Assembly: GCF_003473485.1 (NCBI RefSeq)
Contig: NC_053047.1
Span: 36,690,972 to 36,754,971 of the forward strand
DNA: 64,000 nucleotides
Direction of reading: 5' to 3'
From: Medicago truncatula
Lineage: Eukaryota; Streptophyta; Magnoliopsida; Fabales; Fabaceae
This document shows positions 22,219 to 33,866 of the stretch, in pieces (the first letter of the stretch is position 1; every line of letters begins with the position of its first letter). The notes beneath the pieces are model-generated. The model was not told where the DNA came from, searched no databases, and was given only the letters and a program-made list of their open reading frames with translations. Both the position numbers and the translations under genes were made by a program.

Positions 22219-23439
22219 TGATGAGTCAATAATTAGTAGTTTTAATATAATATTTGATTTCATTTTATTTAGATTTAAGTTTATTTTATTTAAATATTAT
22301 TTCTTTTTAGAACTATTTTACTTCAATTGCATATTATTATATTTCAAGAACAAATATTTGATAGATTAAGTCTTGGAGCAAAAGAAAGAGGATTATGAGC
22401 TGATTCGGGTGAAAAATACGAAGATTGAAGATAAAAATATATTCTCCCCAAGTCAGAAGCTTGGCACGGCCAGTGCCACTATCAAGCACGACCGTGCCAC
22501 CTCCTAGGGCCTCTTTTGTTGCTTTTCCTTCATGTACAAGCTACTAATTTTGACCTAAAAACCTGTGGTTTCTTGTGGAACATTCTACTGAATAGTTGCT
22601 TAGGTTTTAAGTCGACATAAGACTATAAATTGAGTAGCCATCTATCATAACAATTCATCTTTTGTTCTTGGAATTCAATAATCAATTGTCTTTCTTAATA
22701 AAAGTTCTTTCTTTTACTTTCTTGTTATTTTATTTATGTTCTTCTTCTTCTTCTCTATGTCTACAATGAACATGAGTGAGTAGACTTCTCTTGTCTTGGG
22801 GTTGTTGGATAAGTCTAATGTCATAATCCTAATCAAACCAAGCTTTAACCCTAATCTTATGTAACCCTATTTTCTAATCTAAATTCACCGTTTTAATATG
22901 AATTAACCATTATCAAACTGTGGAAACGAGGAAGGTTTGATAATTGTTAATTCATCATCTCAAATATCAATTCATAAAACGAAAGTGGAGTTTTGATATT
23001 CGAACAAGTGAATTTAGATAAGGATTGCAAAGGTAGCAAAATATTCTTTGCAATTCTTGAGACATTGGATGTTTCAAACCTTAAAGCTTCTTCTAGTAAT
23101 CAAATCAGTGAAATAGGTTTGATTACTAGAAGAAAACTCTCACTGGACTGGAAGGAAAAGTGAGGGGCTAAAGGGAAATCGGTCTTTAGAAATTAGGTCT
23201 AACATAAAGTTCTAGGTTTAAGGTTTTGGTTTGTGAAGGATTTGTCGTTAGGATGAACCAATAATCTCAAGGCTCTTTTTATTATTTTAATTTCTTCAAC
23301 CATTTGAAAACCCCAACTTTGCAACTTAATTCTCTTCTAATCATCAACTAAAGTTAATTAAATTGAACAACTCCCTGTTGGAACGATACTCTATTTTTAT
23401 TACTTCGATAAACCGTGCACTTGCGGTTTTATCTCATCA
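22219..23439. mobile_element. Solo LTR, probably Ty3/gypsy
   Basis: A 1221-bp fossil with TGATGAG and CTCATCA ends and the 5-bp target duplication CTTGG (22214-22218 and 23440-23444), inserted into the LINE. The 3' end ('ccgtgcacttgcgg') resembles LTRs of plant Ty3/gypsy elements; this family call is tentative. No internal domains are present. Confidence 0.85.
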
Positions 23440-23931
23440 CTTGGCGTCTCCTTCAAAATAGAATTCCAACTAGATCCAACCTGGTGCATCGACATGTTCT
23501 TCAACCAAACGACAACATGTGTGTTGGAGGATGTGGTTTCATTGAGACGACATATCATCTCTTCGTTGGATGTGATTTATTTTGAAGAGTTTGGTTTCTA
23601 GTCTGTCATTGGCTTGGTTTTTCTTTTGTTTGTCCAGGTTCCATTTTAGATCACTACTTTTAGTTTATTCATTTGGCGGGTTTGCCGAGATTGACACACT
23701 TTTATCTTAAGGTTATTTGGCTTGTTTGTGTTTGGCCAATATGGAAGGAGAGAAACAACTGAGTCTTCACAGATGCGATTATTGATCCCCACATTATTGT
23801 AGAAAAAGTGAAGCTTAATTCCTTCTTATGGCTATCCTCGTTATCGGTGCCTATTGCTTTTGGTTTTCACGATTGGTGGAGACACCCACTCCTTTGTATG
23901 GGTGTCATGTAACTTGTAATTGTTCATTTAA

Positions 23932-24594
23932 GGCTTAAATGCAATTTTACCCCCCTATTTTGATTGAATCTGAATTTTACCCCCCCTATTTTAAAACTCG
24001 GAATTTTACCCTCTTTATTTTTATTGATTCTGGATATTTCCTTCCCTATTTTAAAACTTGGAATTTTACCCCCTCTATTTTATGTTTTTCAGGATTTTGC
24101 CCCCTCCCTCTCTTTTATCCACATAATTAATTATTTGTATTAAATGTTTTTTAATGAAAAAATAAAAATAAAACCAAAAAAAATACTAAAAAAAATGAAT
24201 AAAAAATATTAGAAAAAAATGCATAAAACAAGTATGATCTCTAAAAATAAAATAAAAAACTAGTATGAAAATACATGAAAATAGCAAATATTTAGAGGTG
24301 CAAACTAGTTTTTTTCATGTATTCTTAATTGAATTTTTTCTTGTAATTTCATTGTTTTTCTATTTTTTAGTTTTCTTTTTGTTTGTTTTCTTGTTTTCCT
24401 TATATTTTTTTTACCAAATTAATATTTTCTAATCGTTTCTTTATTTTAAAATAGGGGTAAAATTCTAAAAAACGTAAAATAGAGGGGGTAAAATTCCGAA
24501 TTTTAAAATAACGGGGGTAAAATCCCGATTCAATCAAAATAGAGGGGGTAAAATTCCGAGTTTTAAAATAGGGGGGTAAAATTGCATTTAAGCC
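23932..24594. mobile_element. Long-TIR palindromic MITE (Mutator-like)
   Basis: Starts GGCTTAAATGCAATTTTACC and ends with its complement, with arms of about 160-180 bases built from repeated 'ggaattttaccccctctatttt' type units. No coding capacity. Related ends occur at 27586-27934. The target duplication is unclear (imperfect 9 bp, or TTA), so Mutator versus Harbinger is not settled. Confidence 0.75.
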
Positions 24595-24744
24595 TTTATT
24601 TTTTCTGGTGGTGGCATCTTTTCTAGGTGTCAAAGTGCTGCAACAGATATTGGATGATTCATCACTCTTAGCACATCTTGTGTTGGGTGAATCAATTCGT
24701 TTTGAGCTATATATTTCATTTTGATTTCTTAAAAAAAAAAAAAA

Positions 24745-25279
24745 TATAAAAATTCAAACCTATTACGTTTCCGTAATTTATAAAATAAAAATTTATTTTC
24801 GTCAAAAAAAAAACTCATATACTAGACTCTGAAAAAAAAAATTAATAAAATTATAATGACCGTGCCAACTACATTTTTTTACACTTTTGAACGAAATATC
24901 ACACTAACATATGAAAACAAACCAATCAAATTTCCATGGGTTGGAATAAATTGCTAAAACGTTACGTCAGTCATATCTATTCAAAATATTATTGATTTTT
25001 CATTTATAGAATAAACACTAGTTGTATTTTTTTCTTATCAAAATCAATTGTATTAGATTCTAGCATAGTATAAACAAATACTTGCTGCAAAAATGTTTTC
25101 TATATACACAAATGTGCTGCAAATATACAGAAAAGCATAGTATTCTATACATAAATATGTTCTAGGCACATGAACATAGAGTTATTGTCCATTAACCACG
25201 ACCTCTTCAATTTCTCCCCCAACATTATTATTGAACCCAACTCATAGAACTTAGAGATTCGTTATTACTGAATCATCAA
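24745..25279. repeat. Segmental copy C, 5' part (no gene)
   Basis: From about 24950 it matches 13690-14073 and 15790-16020 of copy B. The first 200 bases are AT-rich and not assigned. Confidence 0.55.
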
Positions 25280-26354
25280 CAGCGGCGAAGCTCGCAAAAA
25301 ATTTATGCAGGGGCCAACTATAAAAAAGATTTTTTTTTTAAAACAAACATATTAAATTTAAGGATAAAATATATTTTTAGTCCTATAAATTATAATTTAG
25401 GGTTAAAAAAATTATTTAATTTTTGTCTTTGTTTTTTAAGTTTTTTTAGTCTTGAATTTAATCTCTAACAAAAAATTAAGGACTAAAATTAACAAATCTT
25501 AGGAACATAAAAATCACTACTCCCTCCGTCTCACAATAATTGTCTCTTTACCATCTTTTCTTTTTCTCAAAATAATTGTCACTTCAGAATACCAATGCAG
25601 CATTTATTATTATTTTTTCCATTATTATACTCTTATTTATTGAATTTCATCCAACTTAACTAATCCGCTAACTACAATTAATAAGGATGTTTTAGTAAAT
25701 GATACTAGTTTTACCATCAAAATCAACACAATTAATCATTTTCTTAATAATTGTGCATAAACCTTAAACGACTATTATTTAAAGACGGAGGGAGTATTTA
25801 GAAACGTTGGCAAAATACGTTTCAAGAACCGAATTTCATCAATAATTGTTTGTTTAATAATAGATTAATAATGTCTTTTCAAATGTAAATAAATAGGTTA
25901 TTTGCAAGAAACTCATTGTACATTTAATTTGTCTATGACTATTGTCTTGATCATTTTTATTGTTGAAAAAGGTTTCTTTGTCGTTGTTATTGAGACGGAA
26001 AGTATCAAACCAAACAAACAAAGCTATAAAGTGTGTGGTGCTGGTGGGCTGAGAGTGTGTGGGCCTACAATTGTATTACTTTATTTGTTAAATAAATCAA
26101 ATATTGTTATTATTTATTATTTATCTCTTTTGGGTGTTAATCTTTCGGTTCCTATACAACATTATCAAATAATTTGAAGTTCGACCGGAAGTTAAATAAA
26201 GATAGAAAAAATTATTTCACTTAAAATTAAATTTGGGGTAGCTAAATATATATTATTAGGAGTAGCTAAATATAAAAATATACCTACTCGCTCAGAAAAA
26301 TATTTTTTTGGGGTAGCAAGGGCTACCCCTCCCTTGCACTACCATCCGCCCCTG
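25280..26354. mobile_element. Non-autonomous hAT element with nested MITE
   Basis: Ends are CAGCGGCGAAGC and CATCCGCCCCTG, with a perfect 8-bp target duplication ATCATCAA (25272-25279 and 26355-26362). Copy B has the uninterrupted site near 16030. The interior lacks a transposase and contains a Stowaway MITE at 25520-25794. The plus frame at 25902-26177 has no known domain. Confidence 0.85.
25520..25794. mobile_element. Stowaway MITE nested in the hAT element
   Basis: CTCCCTCCGTCTCACAATAA at one end and GACGGAGGGAG at the other, flanked by TA (25518-25519 and 25795-25796). The interior is AT-rich and non-coding. Confidence 0.92.
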
Positions 26355-26362
26355 ATCATCAA

Positions 26363-27280
26363 AACAAAAAGAATTCAACTTTTTCTCTCTTATTTCCGAA
26401 AAAATCAACTTTCTTTCTCAACAATTGCTTGGTAATTTTCTCATCAACACACATACACCCTTTACTATCAACCCAGAAATTCAAATCAAACATTCTCTCT
26501 CATTTTGACAAAAACTCAAACCTCATATCGATCGATCATAAAAGTAATATCATCCATGCAATTTACACTCCTGTTATCAGTGGAATATCTATTTACAATC
26601 CCAATAACGTGATTTCAGAAACAGTGGCTTGTAACAACATGTAAATTTTCAGCTGGTGTTTCTAACCAGAAGCAAAAATAGTATGATAATCACTACAGCA
26701 TAAATAATCAGTTATCATTCTATTTTGATACTTCTGATTCAGAGAAGTAAATCGAAATCCTGGAAGTGTGGGCCTCAGTACAAGTAAATTTTAGCCTACA
26801 AAATTTACTACAACAAAAAAACTCTACTTTAAATACACTATTTTCTAAATCTACTCATCTTTTGTGTGCTCATACATTTCTTGAATTCTAGAAATTATTT
26901 TACTTGAATAAGAAGCAAGTCTACGAAAGACTTAACAACCTCTCATAATCACAATTCATGGCTTGATGCTCATTGCAAACCTCACCAAAACGCAAATCAA
27001 ATCACATCACAGTTGTTGGTGATAATCTAAGTGTGCAGCTGAGGCCATCAAACTAAGAAAGATATTTCAAAGAATGAAAACACATGTATTTTCAAAAAAA
27101 AGGTGAATCATGAACCATATTCAGGAATATGAGAGGCTGTTATTGTTAAAAAAGTGAGCAGGTGCTGCCATCCTAAACCATTCATCACATTTGTGGTATA
27201 TCAAGAGAAGATACTTGATACACAAATGTTCCATCAAAGATAAAGACCAGGATAAATATTTAGGAAATGAGTATCTGCAG
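26363..27280. repeat. Segmental copy C, middle part (no gene)
   Basis: Matches 16040-16330 of copy B and, from about 26840, 8340-8750 of copy A. No open frame is shared between the copies. Confidence 0.65.
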
Positions 27281-27450
27281 AATATGACAGACCTTTCAAA
27301 AGCTCATACTTGGATTCAGCAGCATGTTCAACCTTACCTTTCACAGATCAAAATGATTTTGCATAACTGTGGGAAATGAGGTATTCAATAGCAATGATAC
27401 TCAGATAATGTTGAACCTTCTCCCATCAATGCAAAATGAGCATGGTTTTA
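27281..27450 (+). pseudogene. GH17 beta-1,3-glucanase fragment (copy C)
   Basis: Reads DLSKAHTWIQQHVQPYLSQIK, then is frame-shifted by the same one-base insertion ('gattttgc') seen in copy A, after which 'gggaaatgaggtattcaatag' matches the GNEVFNS codons of copy B. Only this one block of the hydrolase remains. The shared insertion makes A and C closer to each other than to B. Confidence 0.75.
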
Positions 27451-27585
27451 GTCTATCAAAGAATGCACATCCACTCATACCTAGTGGCTACCTATCCTAG
27501 TTCAATACTAGCATCTCATAAGGTATCGGAGGGGAAAAGCAGTCCTCACTAGGTACTCACATACAAGAAAATTGTGTATAAATAA

Positions 27586-27934
27586 GGCTTAAATGCAGTT
27601 TTCTCCCCTAAAGTTTCAAAAATGCCACAATTTTGGCCCCCTAATAAAAAAAATTAACATTTTCCCCTCTATCTTTAGGGAAATGTGCTCTTTTGATCCC
27701 CTAATTTTAGGGAAATACACTTTTTTGACCCTTTATATTTTGAGAAATAAGCTCTTTTGGCCCTTTATCTTTACAAAAAGTTGCAATTTTGGCCCCCCGC
27801 TTTGGCACACATGGCGTCTTCTCAGCAGCTTTGCAACGTTTTGTAAAATTAAGGGATAAAATTGTTATTTTTTTTGTTAGAGGGTCAATATCACAATATT
27901 TTAAAAGGTAAGGGGTCACAAATGCATTTAAGCC
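27586..27934. mobile_element. MITE with GGCTTAAATGCA ends (Mutator-like)
   Basis: A 349-bp element beginning GGCTTAAATGCAGTTTTCTC and ending CAAATGCATTTAAGCC. The flanks TATAAATAA and TAAAAATAA agree at 8 of 9 positions, as expected for a Mutator-type 9-bp duplication. Related to 23932-24594. The site is unoccupied in copies A and B. Confidence 0.7.
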
Positions 27935-28301
27935 TAAAAATAAATAACAATCTCTTCAACAATGTATAATGTTAATTCCAAAATTCTAGCATCTCATAAA
28001 GGAACTGGAGGGGGGAAAAACAAGTCCTCCATAGACTTTACAGATCACTATTAGCCTTTTATTACTTCTCTTCACCTTTCCTTAGAGGCAAACATCTAAA
28101 CAGAACACATCATGCAAAATCCAAAATTTCTGCAACCTCATACTAACAAAATAAGTTTTTGTTTTTAATTTGACACCATGATTTTATACAGTCATTTGTC
28201 AAAATTAGGTGTGACTTTCATAACTCAGTACATTCTATATACTTAAATATAAATACAATATAACAACAAATAAATAGAAAACATTTTACCTAGTTTCAGT
28301 C
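27935..28301. other. 3' flank of RFL-C, no gene
   Basis: AT-rich sequence without a clear counterpart beside RFL-A or RFL-B. It should contain the 3'UTR of RFL-C. Confidence 0.4.
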
Positions 28302-29981
28302 TTAAAATAGGCCTCTCGTAATCATTTCACGAAGAAGTTTCTCCGCCTTATCATTTTCATCTTTATCAAACAAAGAACAGATGATTATTTCATAAGTAAC
28401 GGCGTTTGGAATGCAACCATTTTCTTCCATTTTTGACAACAAATCCAATGATTCATCAAACAAGCCATGGCTACAAAACCCTTGAATCATAGCAGTATAT
28501 ATATTGACATCTAGAATGTAGCCTTTGACCAAAAGATCTTCAAAAACTATCCGTGCATCCTCTAGCCTTCCATTTTTGCATAGTCCATCAACTAATGTTG
28601 TGTATGTACAAATATCTGGTTGAATTCCTTCATCTTTCATCTTCGTTAACAACGCAATTGCCTTGTCAACCTGATGGTTTTTGCATAAAGCATCCAATAT
28701 AGAATTGTAAGTAATTTTATCATGTGGTACACCTCTATCATGCATCTCATCGACTAGCTTCAAAGCATAAGAGATTTTCCCCAATTTACACAAACCATCA
28801 ATAAGGGAATTGTAAGTTACCACATCAGGAATAATGTTATTGCAATGCATTTCTTTAAAGAGATTCATGGCTTCATCGACCTTTTTAATCTTACAAAACC
28901 CGTGAATCATGATACTGTAGCTGTGAATATTAGGATTCACTCCCCTCTGAGATATAGTGTTGAATATATGTTTAGCCTTATTGACTTCTTTAACTAGGCA
29001 ATATCTATCCATTAAAGAGTTATAAGTAAAAACGTCAGGTTTAATGCCTTGTTTCATCATCATAGCTAGCACATTTTTAGCTTCTTTCAACCTTCTTTCC
29101 TTACAAAATCCATCAACCAATATGTTAAAAGTATACACATTTGGGTTGATGTTTTCGAATATCATTTTATTAAACAAATCAGTTGCATCTTTCATTTTAC
29201 CGACAATGCAAAAGCCACTAATTAAAGCATTGTAAGTAACAACATCGGGAGAAATCCCCTTAGAAACCATTTCAGAATATAAATCAAAAGCTTCATTAAC
29301 AAGCTTAACTTTGCACATGCTATCAATAATGGTGTTGTACATTACCACATTAGGTTGAACCAATTTACCATCAACTCGTCTCAGCAATTGCAAAGCTGCA
29401 CTTGTTTGTCCAACTTTACATAACCCATTGATCAAAGTCCCATAACTAACTTTGTTCAAATGAAATCCAAGCGCAACCACCTTATCATGAAACTGCAAGG
29501 CTTGATGAATCTGACCTTTGAGACACAGACCCTTAATGAGTGTAGTTAAAGTTATGACATTTGGCTCATAACCCATCTTAAGAATCTTAGCCAAAACAGA
29601 AAAAGAAAGAGGGTTTTGACCCAATTGAGAAAAACAATTAATCAAGATGCTCAAAATGACCAAGTCTGAAGTAATTCCGTTGAATTCCATTTGTCGATGA
29701 AGTGAAACAACGGTGGAGTAATGATTGGACTTGACAAGGGAACCTAAAATCTTACCAAATTGAAAGATGGATGGTTTAGGATTCTTTTGATGGAGCAATC
29801 GATTGAATGAGGAAACAAGATTGTGTTTGTTGTCATCATTTTCATGGAATTGAGAGTATAGCCTTGTTGAGCTTGAAGAAGAAAAGGGTAATAAACGAAT
29901 CAGAAAATTAGGGTTTGGAAGTTGAAAATTGGGGATGAATATAGAGACTGAATAAACAGATCTCAAATTTGAAAGCAACAT
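28302..29981 (-). CDS. P-class PPR protein, restorer-of-fertility-like (RFL-C)
   Basis: Intronless 559-residue PPR protein. The N-terminus MLLSNLRSVYSVSIFIPN is hydrophobic and hydroxylated, with Arg residues further on (IRLLPFSSSSSTRLYSQF), consistent with mitochondrial import. About 14 P-type motifs follow and the end is MITRGLF. The frame is open to 30044, but the extra 21 residues are not shared with RFL-A or RFL-B, so 29981 is preferred. Motifs 3-5 and 10-11 are almost identical to RFL-A at DNA level while the remaining motifs differ clearly, pointing to gene conversion. Probable role: sequence-specific binding of a mitochondrial transcript; partner unknown. Confidence 0.92.
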   Translation of the reverse strand: MLLSNLRSVYSVSIFIPNFQLPNPNFLIRLLPFSSSSSTRLYSQFHENDDNKHNLVSSFNRLLHQKNPKPSIFQFGKILGSLVKSNHYSTVVSLHRQMEFNGITSDLVILSILINCFSQLGQNPLSFSVLAKILKMGYEPNVITLTTLIKGLCLKGQIHQALQFHDKVVALGFHLNKVSYGTLINGLCKVGQTSAALQLLRRVDGKLVQPNVVMYNTIIDSMCKVKLVNEAFDLYSEMVSKGISPDVVTYNALISGFCIVGKMKDATDLFNKMIFENINPNVYTFNILVDGFCKERRLKEAKNVLAMMMKQGIKPDVFTYNSLMDRYCLVKEVNKAKHIFNTISQRGVNPNIHSYSIMIHGFCKIKKVDEAMNLFKEMHCNNIIPDVVTYNSLIDGLCKLGKISYALKLVDEMHDRGVPHDKITYNSILDALCKNHQVDKAIALLTKMKDEGIQPDICTYTTLVDGLCKNGRLEDARIVFEDLLVKGYILDVNIYTAMIQGFCSHGLFDESLDLLSKMEENGCIPNAVTYEIIICSLFDKDENDKAEKLLREMITRGLF

Positions 29982-30044
29982 TGTGGTTTGGTTTGCGTAG
30001 ATAACAGTGTTGAGGTTAATTCTTTGTTTGAAAGATATATACAT

Positions 30045-30389
30045 ATGGTATCGGTGGTTATTTCATTTCATTTCAGATCTCAGAATGTTTGTGTGTTTTC
30101 CTCTTGCTTAACTACCAAAACCATAAAGTGCTCTGAAATTAGTCACAATCGCTATTATTATTATTATTATTTTTGACAAAAACAAATTTAATTATCATCA
30201 TTAATCAAACCAACGTTCAATTGTAACAAAAAAAAAACCAACGTTCAATACAAGAACGATAAGTATAAAAAATAGTGTGGTTAGCGTAAGAACATGTCGC
30301 CCTAACTAAAAGTATGAATAACTATGTTCGCTTGTTTCCTAACAAACTTTACCTTGAAGTTGGAAGGTAAAGATAACTGATAACTAATA
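30045..30389. other. 5' flank of RFL-C, no gene
   Basis: AT-rich, with a short ATT microsatellite near 30152-30172 and two 'ccaacgttcaat' repeats near 30209-30248. No coding region found. Confidence 0.4.
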
Positions 30390-31440
30390 CTAGAAGCAAT
30401 AGCATAGAATTACGAATCACTATGACCCGGAGACGATAGAGCTTGCACTATAGTAGATGAGTCGGACTCGAAAACAGTTAGGTCCCATCTATTAGCATCA
30501 GCAAAGTGAAGGGCCTCGAGTAAGGATATTGCCTCCCCCTCCAAAACTGTCATATTTATCCGCTGCCATTTCTTTTGAGCGAATAAATTGTCCACGAGAG
30601 TCTCAAACACAACACGCAAAAGATTTATTACGGTCATGAACTGCAGCGTCCACATTTCACTTCAACCACATTTCGTTCGATTTCTCCCAAATTTGCACTC
30701 TATTGTGCTCGTGTTACACAACCGATAATGAATGATGTTTATGAACCTCTTGCCATTGCTGTCATGCATCTAGTGTTGTCCTCCCAATGCTCATTCAGGT
30801 ATGATGAACATCATTTCAAGTGACATCATTACGTCCAGCCCAAATTTGCCAAAGAAGTAAAGCCACCCGACCAGCAATGTCTCGACTTTCTGAACGACAT
30901 ACATCAAAAACAAAATCTGTCAAACTGCTCATAGTTTCAACTCGCGGTTGCAGCACAGTCGAAATCCTGGCCAATACCAACTCTCATGTGCCACTGTACA
31001 ACCCACAAAAGCATGCCAATCATCCTCAACAGTCGTATCACATCAGGGACATATCATCTCACATTGTACATGTCGTGATTGTAATCGAAGACGTGTCGGA
31101 ACACACTCTTTGCAAATCCTCCATAATAAATTACGAGCTTTATGAGGGGAATTCACCTTCCATATTTTATGCCACTCTCCTTCAACATGGAATCGATCAG
31201 TATGTAGCAACTCCATCATAGCCAATTTATAATTAGTCTTAACAATATATCTACCGTTACATTTCATCATCCACGCTATTTTATCATTCTGAACATCCGC
31301 AAACAATGGTGTGTCGAGAATAGCTTGCACCATATCATCTGGAAACAAAGATTCAATCTTATCATTATCTCAAACTCGTTCCTCAACAGTTATCAAATCA
31401 GATACGCTCAAACTATGCACTCTATTTCATGTTTTGTACC
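30390..31440 (-). mobile_element. LINE remnant (zf-RVT and RNase H region)
   Basis: The minus-strand frame at 31348-31043 matches the end region of plant LINE ORF2 (IAWMMKCNGRYIVKTNYKLA, then KARNLLWRICKECVPTRLRL). The frame at 30655-30410 matches the RNase H part (VLEGEAISLLEALHFA, VFESDSSTIVQAL). The middle is frame-shifted with stops. The element is 5'-truncated and I could not find target duplications. Confidence 0.85.
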
Positions 31441-32325
31441 TTAAGCATGTCATTCTCTTTTTTGTTTCTTTTTTTTAAGGATCTTCCTTAAGATAGTTAC
31501 AAAAGGTGTTTTAGTAAAATATAAGTGAGTGTAGCTTGCTAATTTACACCTTAATATATATATATATATATATACTAGACCATTAACCCATGCTAACGCA
31601 CGGGTCATTTTAAGAAGTAAATATTCACGTCAAAATAAAACAATGTAGTTCGCTTGAATGTAAAAATTGTCGTGAATCAAAACATAATGTCAATTATGAT
31701 AGACTTTGTTATTGTTCCATAATTCTAAGACGCAATTTCTGTTACTTTAACATAACATATAATTTTAAAAGGGAAACTGAAGTTCGTTGACATGCAAATA
31801 ATTTCAATAAGTAAGAAAATGAATAGTACACAAAAAAGTCCTACACATTACGGAAAACTTCTTTGTAGACCACATTTGATGCAACATCGGTATAATCGCC
31901 GTCCTCGTCATTAATCAATATTTTTAAATCACCCCTCAAACAATACGTGTGAGTAAGATATGATGGTTGAACAATAAAGAGTATTACTTATCACAATAAG
32001 CACAAAATAGTGGAACAAAATTAGGAAATGCCCAACATTTTAGGATAAAGATTAATATGAATAAAATGAAATTAATATTTTTGATGAGACATTTTTTTTT
32101 ACTTAAGAATTGGCATGTAAATAGGGAGGGCGCAGAACAAATGGATGCACTTGAAGTGGAATAAATTTAGGAAATGCCCAACATTTTAGGATAAAGATAA
32201 ATATAAATAACATGAAATTAATATTCTTGATGGGGCAGTGTGTTTGAGTTAAGAATTGACTTGTAAATAGGGTTTAGGGGCGCAGAACAAATGATTAAGA
32301 TAGTTGACTCGGGTGAAATGTAGTA

Positions 32326-32795
32326 GTTACTTGAATGAGAGGAATTAGGATTTTTAGTTTGTTTCCACCCAAAATATATTTTAGAGATGTGGATGAAATC
32401 TCTTACTTATTTGAATGAGAGAAATAAGGATTTTAGTTTGTTTCCACCAAAAAGTTACTTTAGAGATGTGGATGAAATCTCTTGGTTACTTGAATGAGAG
32501 AAATTAGGATTAGGATTTTAGTTTGTTTCCACCTAAAAAATATTGTAGAGATGTGGATGAAATCTTTAGTAGTTACTTGAATGAGAGGAATTAGGATTTT
32601 AAGTTTGTTTCCACCCAAAACCTATTTTAGAGATGTGGATGAAATCCCGTAATTATTTGAATGAGATAAATAAGGATTTTAGTTTGTTTCCACCAAAAAG
32701 TTACTTTAGAGATGTGGATGAAATTTCTTAGTTACTTGAATGAGAGAAATTAGGATTAGGATTTTAGTTTGATTCCACCCAAAACATATTTTAGA
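32326..32795. repeat. Minisatellite in Helitron unit 1
   Basis: About five tandem units of 75-95 bases built from 'acttgaatgagagaaattagg', 'tttagtttgtttccacc' and 'gagatgtggatgaaatct' blocks, cut short here. Unit lengths vary because 'ggatta' is sometimes doubled. Confidence 0.85.
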
Positions 32796-33179
32796 GATTA
32801 GGATTAGTAATTGTTAGTAATAATGTTACTAAAAGTGTCACCAAAAAGGTAGCAATTGTTAATAATAATGTTACTAAAAGCTATGCTACTAAAATGCTTC
32901 AATAACACAACAATGCTACTAAATATAGTTTGAGGAGCACAAACACAAATATATAAATCAAAAATCAATGCAAGCAAGGCTAAATTATTTATGAAATTCA
33001 AGGGACATTTGCTAAATTCAAAGACAAAAAAATAGATGCTTCCAAAACTCTAAGAAACTAAAACTTAAAATTCAAAGTGGAAAGGTGTTGCACAATTTAT
33101 CTAAACATGGACTAATTGTAAATAACATCAAGGTAGATGGTATCATGTGACCCAACCATCGGAGCACCCCCTCTGATCT

Positions 33180-33866
33180 TCACACCTTCACGAAAGTTGC
33201 TTGCAAATTCATCTTGTCAAGAAGAAAATGCATAGGGGGATCAAAAACCGGGTAGGGGATACTCTTGTGAAACCTATCAGTCAACTGTATATCAAACTGT
33301 CTGTCACCAACAAAAACCAAGGTAATCCAGGCACCAAGATCAATTCCGTAAAAGTCATGAATCGTTTTCCATCCCTTTGTGAGAAAAAAAATGCTCCGTT
33401 TACTCTGTCGACCAATACTTCAAACTTGTTGGACTTAGGATCAGTCAATATTGCATAGCGCCCAATTTGATCTCCAAAATCACCGCCAAACATGTTTGGC
33501 AAAAATACTGCACCCTAAAAAAAATAACAAATAAAAACATCACAAACGTTGATAAAATAGAATGCAAATAATTAAGAATAGGTATATTTCGCAAAAAAAC
33601 ACATACAACATCAATGTCATATTCAACGATATATGATCTGTATTTTAGTCTCAGCTTGTTGATTGCTTTGTCAAGATCGGAAAGAGGGTTTTTCACCAAC
33701 GGAGCTACAAAAGATTAAAAGGGATTGAAAGAATGATTTATACTTTACAACAGCGAGGAATAAGAGCAAAAGTCTATATATTTAATATAAACCAGAGTGG
33801 AATGAAGATATGGTTACCACTGAGGCAGTGGTATGACAGCAAAGTCTGAATGTTTCTGGAAGCCAT
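33180..33866 (-). pseudogene. Captured B3-like domain gene, Helitron unit 1
   Basis: A three-exon structure on the minus strand. Exon 1 (33866-33818) encodes MASRNIQTLLSYHCLS. Exon 2, near 33707-33610, encodes PLVKNPLSDLDKAINKLRLK and ends before GTATGTG. Exon 3 starts after TTTTTTTTAG near 33516 (FLPNMFGGDFGDQIGRYAIL, FEVLVDRVNGAFF, then in another frame DFYGIDLGAWITLVFVG and FDIQLTDRFHKSIPY). The order and spacing resemble a plant B3 DNA-binding domain; this is my recognition, not a search. A run of eight T breaks the frame in exon 3. The captured copy is therefore probably non-coding, although splice sites are kept. Confidence 0.65.

Larger units (their letters stand above)
21559..24744 (+). 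mobile_element. Decayed L1-type LINE 3' half, host of nested insertions
   Basis: Reads as the zf-RVT-side end of a plant LINE in several frames: KWCWRLLVDEDWLWYRVL, GSWFDDNIRRVVGNGRNTFFW, LQFQSR-like VPLKIQFSRLYDL, then WGWRRRLLAWEEDSVREC and GYSVHGTYRF. After the solo LTR (22219-23439) it resumes with NRIPTRSNLVHRHV and TTYHLFVGCDLFW. After the palindromic MITE (23932-24594) the 3'UTR ends in poly(A) at 24731-24744. Stops and frame shifts are many, so it is old and inactive. The 5' boundary is approximate. Confidence 0.85.

Noticed and set aside
30820-31221. 133-codon plus-strand frame
   Set aside because: It is antisense to the zf-RVT region of the LINE remnant, which explains the openness.
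31560-31574. CRISPR-like or satellite array near TA runs and the repeated 75-95-base units
   Set aside because: Plant nuclear context; units are adjacent without spacers and lie within a Helitron, so this is a minisatellite.
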